Source: Flavobacteriaceae bacterium
Lineage (GTDB): Bacteria; Bacteroidota; Bacteroidia; Flavobacteriales; Flavobacteriaceae
Reading direction: 5' to 3'
Length of the DNA stretch: 25,152 nucleotides
NCBI GenBank assembly: GCA_002709185.1
Contig: PAQB01000022.1
Coordinates: forward strand, 1 to 25,152
Shown piece by piece: positions 7,353 to 15,415 of the stretch (position 1 is the stretch's first letter; each line of letters opens with the position of its first letter). The notes beneath the pieces were generated by a model. The model ran no database searches and was not told the origin of the DNA. It saw only the letters and a list, made by a program, of their open reading frames with translations. The position numbers and the translations under genes were made by a program.

Positions 7353-8078
7353 ATGAATCATATAAAATGTATACTACTGTTTTTTGGATTGACGCTATTA
7401 GGATGCAGAGATTCTTGTCAAAAAGGTCAACCTTCAGAACATAAAACAGCAGTGCCATTACCATTAAAAAATGTAGACAAAGGGAACGATATAATTTTGG
7501 AGATGGAAATTCCCATAAAGCGTGGTGCCGTTCAGTTTGCTTTTGACGACTTCCTCTTAGAAATTGAGGAGTTAGAAGTTTTTAGCAATCAAGGCCCTCA
7601 AAATAAAATTTATGCGATTCAAGATACTATCAAAGTTTATGTTGATATAGAAACCCGATTGAATTGGCAAAAAATGTCGATTTATCCAAAACGGGAAGGG
7701 AGTTTTAAACTCTATCAAGCCCATCAAAACACTTTAGCAGTTTCAAAAGAAGGTGAGTATTGTGATTTGATTGATTGGAAGAATTTTCAATCCAAATGGA
7801 AAGAATTTAAAAAAAAGGATGAAAAGTTTACACTATATAAGTATTCTCTAGATGATCATAGAAAATTTCTTGATTTAGACATGAAAGAAATACGACAAGC
7901 GCTTAGAGTCCACTGTGGTGACAATTGGGCCGATTATATTAAAGATGCAAAATCACCCAATGAAAGTCCATGTTGGGTTTCAATCAGTAATATTTATCTA
8001 AAAGTGGTGTATTTCAGTGCTAGTGGACAACCTCCAAAAGAAAGCATTATTGTGATAGAAGTGCCTATGGGAGTTTGA
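7353..8078 (+). CDS. Predicted lipoprotein, function unknown
   Basis: A 241-residue protein with a lipoprotein signal: a short basic start, a hydrophobic core and LLGC with the lipidated cysteine at residue 18. The mature part is charged and contains four further cysteines that could form disulfides (near residues 22, 137, 188 and 207). The N-terminal region carries beta-strand-like segments (AVQFAFDDFLLEIEELEVF). I do not recognise a domain. The ATG is preceded by an AT-rich gap that holds the tail of the interrupted repeat gene. The zinc-ribbon gene follows by 34 bases and may be co-transcribed. The protein would be anchored in the inner or outer membrane facing the periplasm. Confidence 0.8.
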   Translation: MNHIKCILLFFGLTLLGCRDSCQKGQPSEHKTAVPLPLKNVDKGNDIILEMEIPIKRGAVQFAFDDFLLEIEELEVFSNQGPQNKIYAIQDTIKVYVDIETRLNWQKMSIYPKREGSFKLYQAHQNTLAVSKEGEYCDLIDWKNFQSKWKEFKKKDEKFTLYKYSLDDHRKFLDLDMKEIRQALRVHCGDNWADYIKDAKSPNESPCWVSISNIYLKVVYFSASGQPPKESIIVIEVPMGV

Positions 8079-8112
8079 CGATAAAAAGCATGAATAATAA
8101 ATATGACTAAAA

Positions 8113-8388
8113 ATGATTACACAACTTCTTAATTTTTTTAAAAAACCCAAGACTAAAACGAAAACTTCTCCTCCCGCTGGTTATTGCCCAAACTGTTGGG
8201 GTTCACAAGAATATGACAACCAAGTCCGTGAGCTGTATAAAGACCATCAAATTGATGTGAACAACCACCAAGCAAATTATGCCTTTATTCAGGATTTTGT
8301 AGTCAAACACTTAGATGGTATTCGATTAAAAAAGAAAAGAAATCGTTTTGAATGCCCAAGTTGTAGCGTACAATTACCTGTGGGATAA
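8113..8388 (+). CDS. Small zinc-ribbon protein
   Basis: A 91-residue cytoplasmic protein with two CxxC knuckles, CPNC at residues 24-27 and CPSC near residue 81, about 55 residues apart. This is a likely structural zinc site. The N-terminus is basic and lysine/threonine-rich. The middle contains a helical segment (YAFIQDFVVKHLDGIRLKKKR). I recall similar small Flavobacteria proteins with 'YCPNCWGxQEY', all uncharacterised. No enzymatic motif is visible; nucleic-acid or protein binding is possible because of the basic patches, but this is inference. Its stop lies four bases from the stop of the convergent sucD gene. Confidence 0.8.
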   Translation: MITQLLNFFKKPKTKTKTSPPAGYCPNCWGSQEYDNQVRELYKDHQIDVNNHQANYAFIQDFVVKHLDGIRLKKKRNRFECPSCSVQLPVG

Positions 8389-8392
8389 AAAA

Positions 8393-9265
8393 TTAGCCTA
8401 AAACTTCAGCGACTTTTTTTCCGATTTCCGCAGGGGAATCTACCACGTGCATACCACAAGCGCGCATGATGTGTTTTTTGGCTTGGGCAGTGTCATCGCT
8501 GCCGCCAACAATGGCTCCGGCATGACCCATAGTACGTCCAGCAGGGGCCGTTTCTCCGGCAATAAAGCCAACAACAGGTTTACTGCTTCCACTTTTCTTA
8601 TACCATTGAGCAGCATCGCCTTCCAACTGGCCTCCAATTTCACCAATCATGACCACACAGTCGGTTTCAGAATCATTAATGAGTAGCTCCAAGGCTTCCT
8701 TTGTTGTGGTGCCTATAATGGGATCACCTCCAATACCAATGGCTGTTGAAACCCCTAAACCTTGCTTCACGACTTGATCAGCAGCTTCATAAGTTAAAGT
8801 TCCTGATTTGGAAACCACACCAACACGACCCTTTTGAAACACGAAACCAGGCATGATTCCGACTTTCGCCTCATCCGGAGTGATGACACCAGGACAATTA
8901 GGACCTACCAAACGGCAATCTTTATCTTTAATGTAATTTGAGGCCTTAATCATATCGGCCACAGGAATGCCCTCAGTTATTGTAATGATGACATCAATCC
9001 CAGCATCAGCAGCCTCCATAATGGCATCAGCAGCAAACGCTGGCGGTACAAAAATAATGGTTGTATTAGCAGCTGTTGTCTCAACAGCTTCCTTAACGGT
9101 ATTAAAAACAGGCTTTTCTAAATGGGTTTGTCCGCCTTTACCAGGCGTAACGCCTCCAACGACATTGGTACCGTAGGCAATCATTTGTTCGGCGTGAAAC
9201 GTTCCTTCGCTGCCTGTAAATCCTTGAACGATTATTTTGGAATCTTTGTTTACTAATACACTCAT
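8393..9265 (-). CDS. sucD: Succinate-CoA ligase (ADP-forming) alpha subunit
   Basis: A 290-residue protein of standard SucD length. It binds CoA and carries the phosphohistidine of succinyl-CoA synthetase, the substrate-level phosphorylation step of the citric acid cycle; the beta subunit SucC is not in the window. The CoA-binding GFTGSEG is at residues 15-21, GPNCPGVI at about 121-128, and the phosphorylated His248 in MGHAGAIVGG. It is separated by 62 bases from the upstream acyltransferase, and a TAnnTTTG box in that gap suggests its own promoter in addition to readthrough from the lipid A genes. Confidence 0.96.
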   Translation of the reverse strand: MSVLVNKDSKIIVQGFTGSEGTFHAEQMIAYGTNVVGGVTPGKGGQTHLEKPVFNTVKEAVETTAANTTIIFVPPAFAADAIMEAADAGIDVIITITEGIPVADMIKASNYIKDKDCRLVGPNCPGVITPDEAKVGIMPGFVFQKGRVGVVSKSGTLTYEAADQVVKQGLGVSTAIGIGGDPIIGTTTKEALELLINDSETDCVVMIGEIGGQLEGDAAQWYKKSGSSKPVVGFIAGETAPAGRTMGHAGAIVGGSDDTAQAKKHIMRACGMHVVDSPAEIGKKVAEVLG

Positions 9266-9288
9266 TAAAGATGATTTTTTGATTGAGA

Positions 9289-9296
9289 CAAAGGTA
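9289..9296 (-). promoter_or_regulatory. Putative -7 box for sucD
   Basis: On the minus strand TACCTTTG (9296-9289) matches TAnnTTTG, 24 bases before the sucD start. The nearest TTG upstream lies 25 bases away, longer than usual, so the -33 element is uncertain. It would let sucD be expressed apart from the lipid A operon. Confidence 0.45.
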
Positions 9297-9327
9297 ATTT
9301 TTTGAAGTTGATTTTTAAAAACAAATT

Positions 9328-10263
9328 TTACTTTTCTTTTAACTTTCGCATCAGTTCTGGTAGTTGTCTGAGATTGGCTAATTCTTTGAGTTTTGAGCGC
9401 GATTCTTGAATGGGTGTGCCAAAGTAAGTTTTACCACCAGATACCGATTTTGTCACCCCGGTTTGTCCTAAAATGACTGCTTTGGATCCTATGGTAATAC
9501 CACTATTGGTTCCTACCTGACCCCAGAGCGTTACTTCGTCTTCAATAACGCAACAACCTGCAATTCCCGTCTGAGATGCAATTAGACATTTTTTACCAAT
9601 TATGGTGTCATGACCCACTTGAACTTGATTATCCAACTTTGAGCCAGAACCAATGGTGGTATCGCCTGTAACCCCTCTGTCAATAGTACATGCAGTTCCT
9701 ATATGAACATCATTTTCGATACATACACGCCCGACGGAATTGAGGGGCTCAAAACCTTCAGGTCGCTTTTTGTAATAAAATGCATCGCCACCAATCACAG
9801 TCCCTGAACCAATCACAACATTATCGCCAATATCGGTATCAGAAACAATAGTCACGTTGGCGTGTATGAAGCAATTGCTACCAATTTGAACATTTGGACC
9901 AATAAAAATACCTGGTTGTAATTGAGTGCCATCGCCTATTTTGGCTTTTGGATCAATATTTACAGATGAGCAAACAAAAGGCTTGAAATATCTGGTTAAT
10001 ATATTGAAATCACGAAATGGGTCATCTGAAATCAGGAGTGATTTACCAACTGGGCAATCAACTTCTTTATTTATCAAAATAACTGTTGCAGCCGAATTCA
10101 GCGCTCTTTCGTAATATTTAGGATGGTCCACAAAAACAATATCACCGGCTCTAACCACATGAATCTCATTCATTCCCAATACAGGAAAATCCGCGTTGCC
10201 TATAAAATCACAATTTAGAATTGATGCAATTTTTTCAAGGGTCTGAGGAATTTGAAATTTCAT
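9328..10263 (-). CDS. Second LpxD-like left-handed beta-helix acyltransferase
   Basis: A 311-residue hexapeptide-repeat acyltransferase, shorter than the neighbouring 340-residue LpxD. An N-terminal substrate-binding-like domain (about 1-98) precedes a left-handed beta-helix with repeats such as IGDGTQLQPGIFIGPNVQIG. The ACTIDRG motif and His218 in QVGHDTIIG match the LpxD active-site region, so it is probably catalytic. Its natural substrate may be UDP-glucosamine acylation or another acyl transfer; Bacteroidota often carry this paralogue next to efp and sucD. It follows efp by five bases in the lipid A operon. The motifs support an acyl-ACP-dependent N-acyltransferase more than a nucleotidyl sugar acetyltransferase, but this is not certain. 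Confidence 0.85.
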   Translation of the reverse strand: MKFQIPQTLEKIASILNCDFIGNADFPVLGMNEIHVVRAGDIVFVDHPKYYERALNSAATVILINKEVDCPVGKSLLISDDPFRDFNILTRYFKPFVCSSVNIDPKAKIGDGTQLQPGIFIGPNVQIGSNCFIHANVTIVSDTDIGDNVVIGSGTVIGGDAFYYKKRPEGFEPLNSVGRVCIENDVHIGTACTIDRGVTGDTTIGSGSKLDNQVQVGHDTIIGKKCLIASQTGIAGCCVIEDEVTLWGQVGTNSGITIGSKAVILGQTGVTKSVSGGKTYFGTPIQESRSKLKELANLRQLPELMRKLKEK

Positions 10264-10268
10264 GGCTT

Positions 10269-10835
10269 TTAAGCTTTGACTCTTTCTTTGTAGGTCCCTT
10301 TTGCTGTTTCTACTTTTATTTTGTCGCCTTCATTGATAAATAATGGTACCATAATAGTGGCACCCGTTTCAACAGTCGCAGGCTTAGTAGCATTTGTAGC
10401 AGTATTGCCTTTAACTCCTGGTTCTGTGGAAGTTACTTCTAAAATAACACTGGCAGGCATATCAACTGAAAGTGGCATCTCATCTTCAGAATTAATGATA
10501 ACTGTTACAAGCTCACCTTCTTTGAGCAAACCGGGATTATCAATGGCCGCTTTGTTTATGGTAATCTGGTTGTAATCTTCCACGTTCATAAAATGGAATT
10601 GATCGCCTTCGGGATAGAGATATTGAAATTTGTGGGTTTCTACACGGACATCGTCAATTTTATGGCCTGCAGAAAAGGTGTTGTCAATCACTTTTCCTGT
10701 GGTAACACTTTTTAATTTCGTACGAACAAACGCAGGTCCTTTTCCAGGCTTTACATGTAAAAATTCAATAATTTTAAAAATATCATGGTTGTAACGTATG
10801 CATAAACCATTTCGAATGTCGGATGTATTTGCCAT
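10269..10835 (-). CDS. efp: Translation elongation factor P
   Basis: A 188-residue EF-P with the three-domain layout of the family. EF-P binds the ribosome near the P and E sites and relieves stalling at polyproline. Domain I holds the exposed loop KPGKGPAF; Lys32 aligns with the lysine that is modified in E. coli (Lys34). No modification enzyme gene is in the window. The C-terminal half contains GDKIKVETAKGTYKERV, typical of the last OB domain. The gene sits between lpxA (4 bases) and the second LpxD-like gene (5 bases), so it is expressed with lipid A genes. Confidence 0.96.
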   Translation of the reverse strand: MANTSDIRNGLCIRYNHDIFKIIEFLHVKPGKGPAFVRTKLKSVTTGKVIDNTFSAGHKIDDVRVETHKFQYLYPEGDQFHFMNVEDYNQITINKAAIDNPGLLKEGELVTVIINSEDEMPLSVDMPASVILEVTSTEPGVKGNTATNATKPATVETGATIMVPLFINEGDKIKVETAKGTYKERVKA

Positions 10836-10839
10836 AGTT

Positions 10840-11625
10840 TTAGTTGGATGTGAAGTACCCTTTCATGATACCACGATGAGAGTTTTTAATAAATTGTAAT
10901 ATTTCATCGCGTTCAGAAGTTGCTTCCATTTCGGCTTCAATAATTGCTGAAGCTTGTGAATTGTTGTAATTTTTTTGATATAATAACCTATAAATACCCT
11001 GTATTTCTCTAATTTTTTCAGTGCTATAACCTCTTCTTCTCAAGCCTACAGAATTAATCCCCACATATGAAAGCGGCTCGCGTGCGGCTTTGACATATGG
11101 AGGTACATCTTTACGAACTAAAGAACCCCCTGTTACAAATGCATGATTGCCAATAGCACAGAATTGATGTACTGCTGTCATACCGGCTAAAACAACATAA
11201 TCACCTACTGTAATATGTCCTGCAAGTGTACTGTTGTTTGAAAAAATACAATTTTTGCCAACAGTACAATCATGCGCTATATGGCAATAGGCCATGATGA
11301 GGCAATTGTCACCAATAACGGTTTTCATTCTGTCTGTCGTTCCTCTATTAATGGTAACACATTCTCGAATGGTAACATTATTTCCGATTTGCACAATAGT
11401 GTCCTCGTTATCATATTTTAAGTCCTGTGGGTTTGCTGAGATAACAGAGCCAGGAAAAATATTACAGTTTTTACCGATTCGTGCACCTTCCATTATGGTG
11501 ACGTTAGAACCAATCCATGTCCCCTCTCCAATTATGACATTGTTATTAATTGTTGTAAAAGGCTCAATCACAACATTTTTGGCAATCTTGGCCCCGGGAT
11601 GTACATAAGCAAGCGGTTGATTCAT
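10840..11625 (-). CDS. lpxA: UDP-N-acetylglucosamine O-acyltransferase LpxA
   Basis: A 261-residue protein close to the E. coli length of 262. It transfers a 3-hydroxyacyl chain from ACP to the 3-OH of UDP-GlcNAc, the first step of lipid A synthesis, in the cytoplasm. The chain is a left-handed beta-helix of hexapeptide repeats. The catalytic His118 lies in AYCHIAHDC (E. coli His125), and AVHQFCAIG follows at about 151-159. The start VHPGAKIAKNVVIEPFTTI is characteristic. It begins 11 bases after lpxC/fabZ. Confidence 0.96.
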   Translation of the reverse strand: MNQPLAYVHPGAKIAKNVVIEPFTTINNNVIIGEGTWIGSNVTIMEGARIGKNCNIFPGSVISANPQDLKYDNEDTIVQIGNNVTIRECVTINRGTTDRMKTVIGDNCLIMAYCHIAHDCTVGKNCIFSNNSTLAGHITVGDYVVLAGMTAVHQFCAIGNHAFVTGGSLVRKDVPPYVKAAREPLSYVGINSVGLRRRGYSTEKIREIQGIYRLLYQKNYNNSQASAIIEAEMEATSERDEILQFIKNSHRGIMKGYFTSN

Positions 11626-11636
11626 CTTTTAAATTT

Positions 11637-13040
11637 TTATTTGATTTTAGAAATTTGCGCCATCAATTCGGCTTCCGCGCATAATTTCCCATTAGCATAA
11701 GTAAATCCTTGCATGTGACAAATGCCTCTCCTAATCGGAGTGATTAGTGAGCAGCTAAAAATAAGTGTATCTCCTGGAACGACCTTTTGTTTAAATTTAA
11801 CTTTATCAATTTTCATAAAAAAGGTTAGATAGTTTTCGGGGTCAGGGACGGTATTCAAAACAAGAATTCCACCAGTCTGTGCCATTGCTTCAACAATTAG
11901 TACACCAGGCATGACAGGAGTGCCAGGAAAGTGACCTTGAAAAAAAGACTCGTTCATTGTTACATTCTTTGATCCAATGACATGATTGGGGGACAATTCA
12001 AAAACTTTATCGATCATTAAAAATGGTGGGCGGTGTGGCAACATATCCATGATGGCATTCACATCCATAACAGGGGTTTGATTTAAATCAACCGCTGGCA
12101 TATTGTTGCGACGTTCTATTTTAATGATTTTTGACATTTTTTTAGCAAATTGAGTATTGACAAAATGCCCAGGTTTGTTGGCAATAACTTTGCCTTGAAG
12201 ACGAATGCCTATCAGGGCTAAATCACCAATAACATCTAATAGTTTGTGTCGTGCAGCTTCATTTGGATAATGCAAGTTAAGGTTGTCCAAAATTCCATTG
12301 GGCTTCACTGCAATAGAATCTTTGTTGAAAGCTTCTTTTAGTTTTTCCATTGTATTCTTTGACAAAGGTTTGTCAACATATACTATGGCATTGTTCAAGT
12401 CTCCACCTTTAATAAGACCTTCCTCCAAAAGCATTTCTAACTCATGCAAAAAACTAAAGGTTCTGGAATTAGAAATTTGAGATTTGAAATTTGATAATTT
12501 TGATAAGGTTGCATTTTGGGTTCCCAAAACCTTGGTGCCAAAGTCAACCATGGTCGTCACTTGATATTCATCAGACGGAATAATCGTGATATCACTACCA
12601 GTCTCCTCATCAACATAAGAAATGACATCCTTCACAACAAAAACGTCTCTAAATGTATCTAGAGTTTTGATTCCTGCGGATTCTAAAGCTTCCACAAAAA
12701 ACTTAGATGAACCGTCCATAATGGGGGGTTCTGCATTATTGAGTTCAATTGTAACATTGTCAATTTCTAAACCCACCAAAGCAGCTAAAACATGTTCACA
12801 GGTTTGAATGCTGACTCCGTTCTTTTCCAAACAAGTACCGCGTTGTGTACTGGTTACTAAATTGGCATCCGCTTTAATGACTGGAGCGCCCTCTAGATCT
12901 ATACGCACAAAAGCATAACCAGAATTGGCTGGTGCTGGTAAAAATTTAATTTCAACGTTCTTGCCAGTGTGAAGTCCAACTCCGTTAAGAGATATTTCTT
13001 TAGAAATCGTAGTTTGTTTGGCTTGGGTTTTTGTAATCAT
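11637..13040 (-). CDS. lpxC: Bifunctional LpxC deacetylase / FabZ dehydratase
   Basis: A 467-residue fusion typical of Bacteroidota. Residues 1 to about 310 are LpxC, the zinc-dependent UDP-3-O-acyl-GlcNAc deacetylase that commits the cell to lipid A. Zinc ligands are His83 in CEHVLAAL, His265 and Asp269 in HKLLDVIGD, and His291 in KPGHFVN is the conserved active-site base region. Residues about 325-467 are FabZ, the 3-hydroxyacyl-ACP dehydratase, with LPHRPPFLMID, catalytic His370 in FFQGHFPGTPVMPG and Glu384. Both active sites look intact. The fusion puts the enzyme that consumes 3-hydroxyacyl-ACP for fatty acids on the same chain as the lipid A enzyme. The start overlaps the lpxD stop by four bases, a coupling arrangement. 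Confidence 0.97.
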   Translation of the reverse strand: MITKTQAKQTTISKEISLNGVGLHTGKNVEIKFLPAPANSGYAFVRIDLEGAPVIKADANLVTSTQRGTCLEKNGVSIQTCEHVLAALVGLEIDNVTIELNNAEPPIMDGSSKFFVEALESAGIKTLDTFRDVFVVKDVISYVDEETGSDITIIPSDEYQVTTMVDFGTKVLGTQNATLSKLSNFKSQISNSRTFSFLHELEMLLEEGLIKGGDLNNAIVYVDKPLSKNTMEKLKEAFNKDSIAVKPNGILDNLNLHYPNEAARHKLLDVIGDLALIGIRLQGKVIANKPGHFVNTQFAKKMSKIIKIERRNNMPAVDLNQTPVMDVNAIMDMLPHRPPFLMIDKVFELSPNHVIGSKNVTMNESFFQGHFPGTPVMPGVLIVEAMAQTGGILVLNTVPDPENYLTFFMKIDKVKFKQKVVPGDTLIFSCSLITPIRRGICHMQGFTYANGKLCAEAELMAQISKIK

Positions 13041-14059
13041 TTTTTATTTTTTTTTTCAAGCGCACTGATAGTATTGGCGAGTTTTGGTAGGTTTTTGAAG
13101 TGAACGTAGGATTTATAATAATCATTGTAACCAAATGCGGGCGTGCCTTGAAGAAATTCATCATTTCCAACATTTTTAGAAATTCCGGATTGGGCCTGGA
13201 TTTTTACATTGTCTCCAATTTTAATATGACCAACAATTCCGACTTGTCCACCAATTTGGCAATTTTTTCCAATTTTTGTTGAACCTGCGATGCCTGATTG
13301 AGCAGCGATGACTGTATTTTCTCCTATTTGAACATTGTGAGCAATTTGTATTTGATTGTCTAATTTCACACCTCGGTGTATGACTGTAGACCCCATTGTT
13401 GCACGATCAATGGTAGTACTAGCTCCAATGTCAACGCAATCATGTATGACTACATTTCCAATTTGAGGTACTTTTTTATAGACCCCTTCATTGTTTGGGG
13501 AGTATCCAAAACCGTCTGCACCAATGACTGCGTTAGCTTCAAGATTGCATTGATCCCCAATGATACAGTCAGAATAAATTTTCACACCTGATTGAAGTGT
13601 TGTCCCATCTCCAATTATCACATTGTCACCAATATAACAATTTGGATAAATTTTTACATTATCACCAATTTTAACATGGTCACCAATATATGAAAATGCC
13701 CCAATGTAAACATCAGTTCCATAAGCTGCAGAATTAGATATTTTAACAGGGGATTCAATACCGGTTTTGGTTGATTTAATCGTGTTATAATGCTCTAAAA
13801 GCGTAGAGAATGCAGAGTAAGCATTAGAAACTTTAATCAAAGTGGTAGTGATTTCTTTTTCAGGGATAAAGTTGTTGTCAACTATGGTGATAGACGCATT
13901 TGTTGAATATATGAAAGGGGTGTATTTTGTATTTGAAAGAAAAGTTAAAGATCCTGTAGACCCTTCCTCAATCTTAGAAAGTTTAAAGACTTCAGCATTC
14001 TCATCCCCAACAACGGTTCCATTGAGTAATTCTGCTATTTGGCTGGCTGTAAATTTCAT
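13037..14059 (-). CDS. lpxD: UDP-3-O-acylglucosamine N-acyltransferase LpxD
   Basis: A 340-residue protein of standard LpxD length. It adds the second 3-hydroxyacyl chain, at the 2-amino group, after LpxC. A uridine-binding N-terminal domain (about 1-100) precedes a long left-handed beta-helix (VYIGAFSYIGDHVKIGDNVKI onward) and a C-terminal helical part. His241 in IQIAHNVQIGENTV aligns with the E. coli catalytic His239. IGADGFGYSPN and IGASTTIDRATMG are canonical LpxD motifs. It is 25 bases downstream of the HD gene and overlaps lpxC/fabZ by four bases, so it is the first lipid A gene of the operon. Confidence 0.96.
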   Translation of the reverse strand: MKFTASQIAELLNGTVVGDENAEVFKLSKIEEGSTGSLTFLSNTKYTPFIYSTNASITIVDNNFIPEKEITTTLIKVSNAYSAFSTLLEHYNTIKSTKTGIESPVKISNSAAYGTDVYIGAFSYIGDHVKIGDNVKIYPNCYIGDNVIIGDGTTLQSGVKIYSDCIIGDQCNLEANAVIGADGFGYSPNNEGVYKKVPQIGNVVIHDCVDIGASTTIDRATMGSTVIHRGVKLDNQIQIAHNVQIGENTVIAAQSGIAGSTKIGKNCQIGGQVGIVGHIKIGDNVKIQAQSGISKNVGNDEFLQGTPAFGYNDYYKSYVHFKNLPKLANTISALEKKNKK

Positions 14060-14084
14060 ACCATTGCAAAAATATAAAAAATTA

Positions 14085-15314
14085 TCATAGCAATACTTTG
14101 GGAGAGCAGATATAGTATTGAGTCACTTTTTTTGTCATCCCTTTGAGATTTAACAATTTAGAGCTTTCATTTGGATTTGTAGTTTTTCCATCTTTTTGAA
14201 GAATTGTAATGGGGTGTTTTTTAGAATCATAGGCTATATTTGAAATGATGCCATCAAATACAAAAAATGGAATTTCAGAGTCGTCTAAATTTAAATGTAT
14301 TTTGAATTTTTCTATGGTGGTTTTAAGCGCTAGCTTGATGTCCTGTTTCGGATAAAATTCAATCTTAAGCAACTGTCGATCTAAAAGTCTTTTAGAAAGA
14401 TTACTTAAAACAAAATCTGGATGATTTTTCCAGGATTTCAAAGCAGAAACAAGATCATTATCATCTAATTCGGAAAAGCTTTCTAATATGGGCTTTGTAA
14501 GATTTGAGGCATGGATCTCAGTTTTTAAGAAAAAATCAAGTTCGGGACTTACAAACAAGGGGGCATTTGATTGAGAAAGCATTTTGGCACGTTTTAAAAC
14601 ATTGATGATCATGTTTTCCGCTACTACCCCTGTTTTATGTAGATATACTTGCCAATACATCAAACGACGAGCTGAGAGAAACTTCTCTATCGAATAGATT
14701 CCTTTTTCTTCAATAACCAATTCATCCGAGACAACATTCATCATCGAAATCAAACGCTCACTGTTGATATTACCCTCCGATACACCAGTGTAAAAACTAT
14801 CGCGTTTTAGGTAATCGGAACGGTCCATATCCAATTGACCAGAAATTAACTGACCAAAAAATGGGCGCTCATATTCACCTTTAAACATGGTGATGGCTAA
14901 GGACAATTGCCCATTAAATTCATCATTTAAAATTTCCATAAAACGCAATGAAATAAATTCATGGCTAACGCCTTCTAACAAACTGTGTTCAATGGCATGG
15001 CTAAATGGGCCATGTCCAATATCGTGTAAAAGTATGGCAACATACAGGGCATTTTCCTCCGCTTTAGAAATATTTGTGCCTTTAAATTTTAAAATTCTTA
15101 CCGCTTTTTGCATCAGATGCAAACTTCCCAATGCATGATGAAATCGCGTATGATGTGCACCGGGATAAACAAGATAAGAAAGTCCCATCTGGGTTATTCT
15201 TCTGAGCCTTTGAAAATAAGGATGTGCAATTAAGTCAAAAATTAAAGTGCTAGGGATTGTAATAAACCCATAAATTGGGTCGTTAAATATTTTGAGCTTG
15301 TTTTTGGTATTCAA
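14085..15314 (-). CDS. HD-domain phosphohydrolase (dNTPase-like), TTG start
   Basis: A 409-residue HD-superfamily metal phosphohydrolase. The signature is complete: TRFHHALG with His60, LLHDIGHGPFSHAIEH with His97, Asp98 and His106, and LDMDRSDYLKRDS supplying the later aspartates. The arrangement matches the SAMHD1/dGTPase-like branch that hydrolyses deoxynucleotides or related phosphates; the substrate cannot be read from sequence. The start is TTG at 15314, since the frame has a stop five codons upstream and the KLKIFNDPIYGF start of the family lies just after it. A TTG start may lower translation. It leads the lipid A operon and is divergent from porX. Confidence 0.9.
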   Translation of the reverse strand: MNTKNKLKIFNDPIYGFITIPSTLIFDLIAHPYFQRLRRITQMGLSYLVYPGAHHTRFHHALGSLHLMQKAVRILKFKGTNISKAEENALYVAILLHDIGHGPFSHAIEHSLLEGVSHEFISLRFMEILNDEFNGQLSLAITMFKGEYERPFFGQLISGQLDMDRSDYLKRDSFYTGVSEGNINSERLISMMNVVSDELVIEEKGIYSIEKFLSARRLMYWQVYLHKTGVVAENMIINVLKRAKMLSQSNAPLFVSPELDFFLKTEIHASNLTKPILESFSELDDNDLVSALKSWKNHPDFVLSNLSKRLLDRQLLKIEFYPKQDIKLALKTTIEKFKIHLNLDDSEIPFFVFDGIISNIAYDSKKHPITILQKDGKTTNPNESSKLLNLKGMTKKVTQYYICSPKVLL

Positions 15315-15415
15315 AGGAATTAAATTTTATTTTAGACGCTAAATGAGAATCCAAATTTTTATTGCTCGTAAAAGTAATAAAAATCAGTGTATATAATTTT
15401 TAAACAGATAAATTT

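Noticed and set aside
5829..8388. A whole genomic island or integrated element around the recombinase
   Set aside because: I find no tRNA gene, direct-repeat ends, other mobility genes or clear base-composition break; fabG and sucD on either side look like ordinary core genes.
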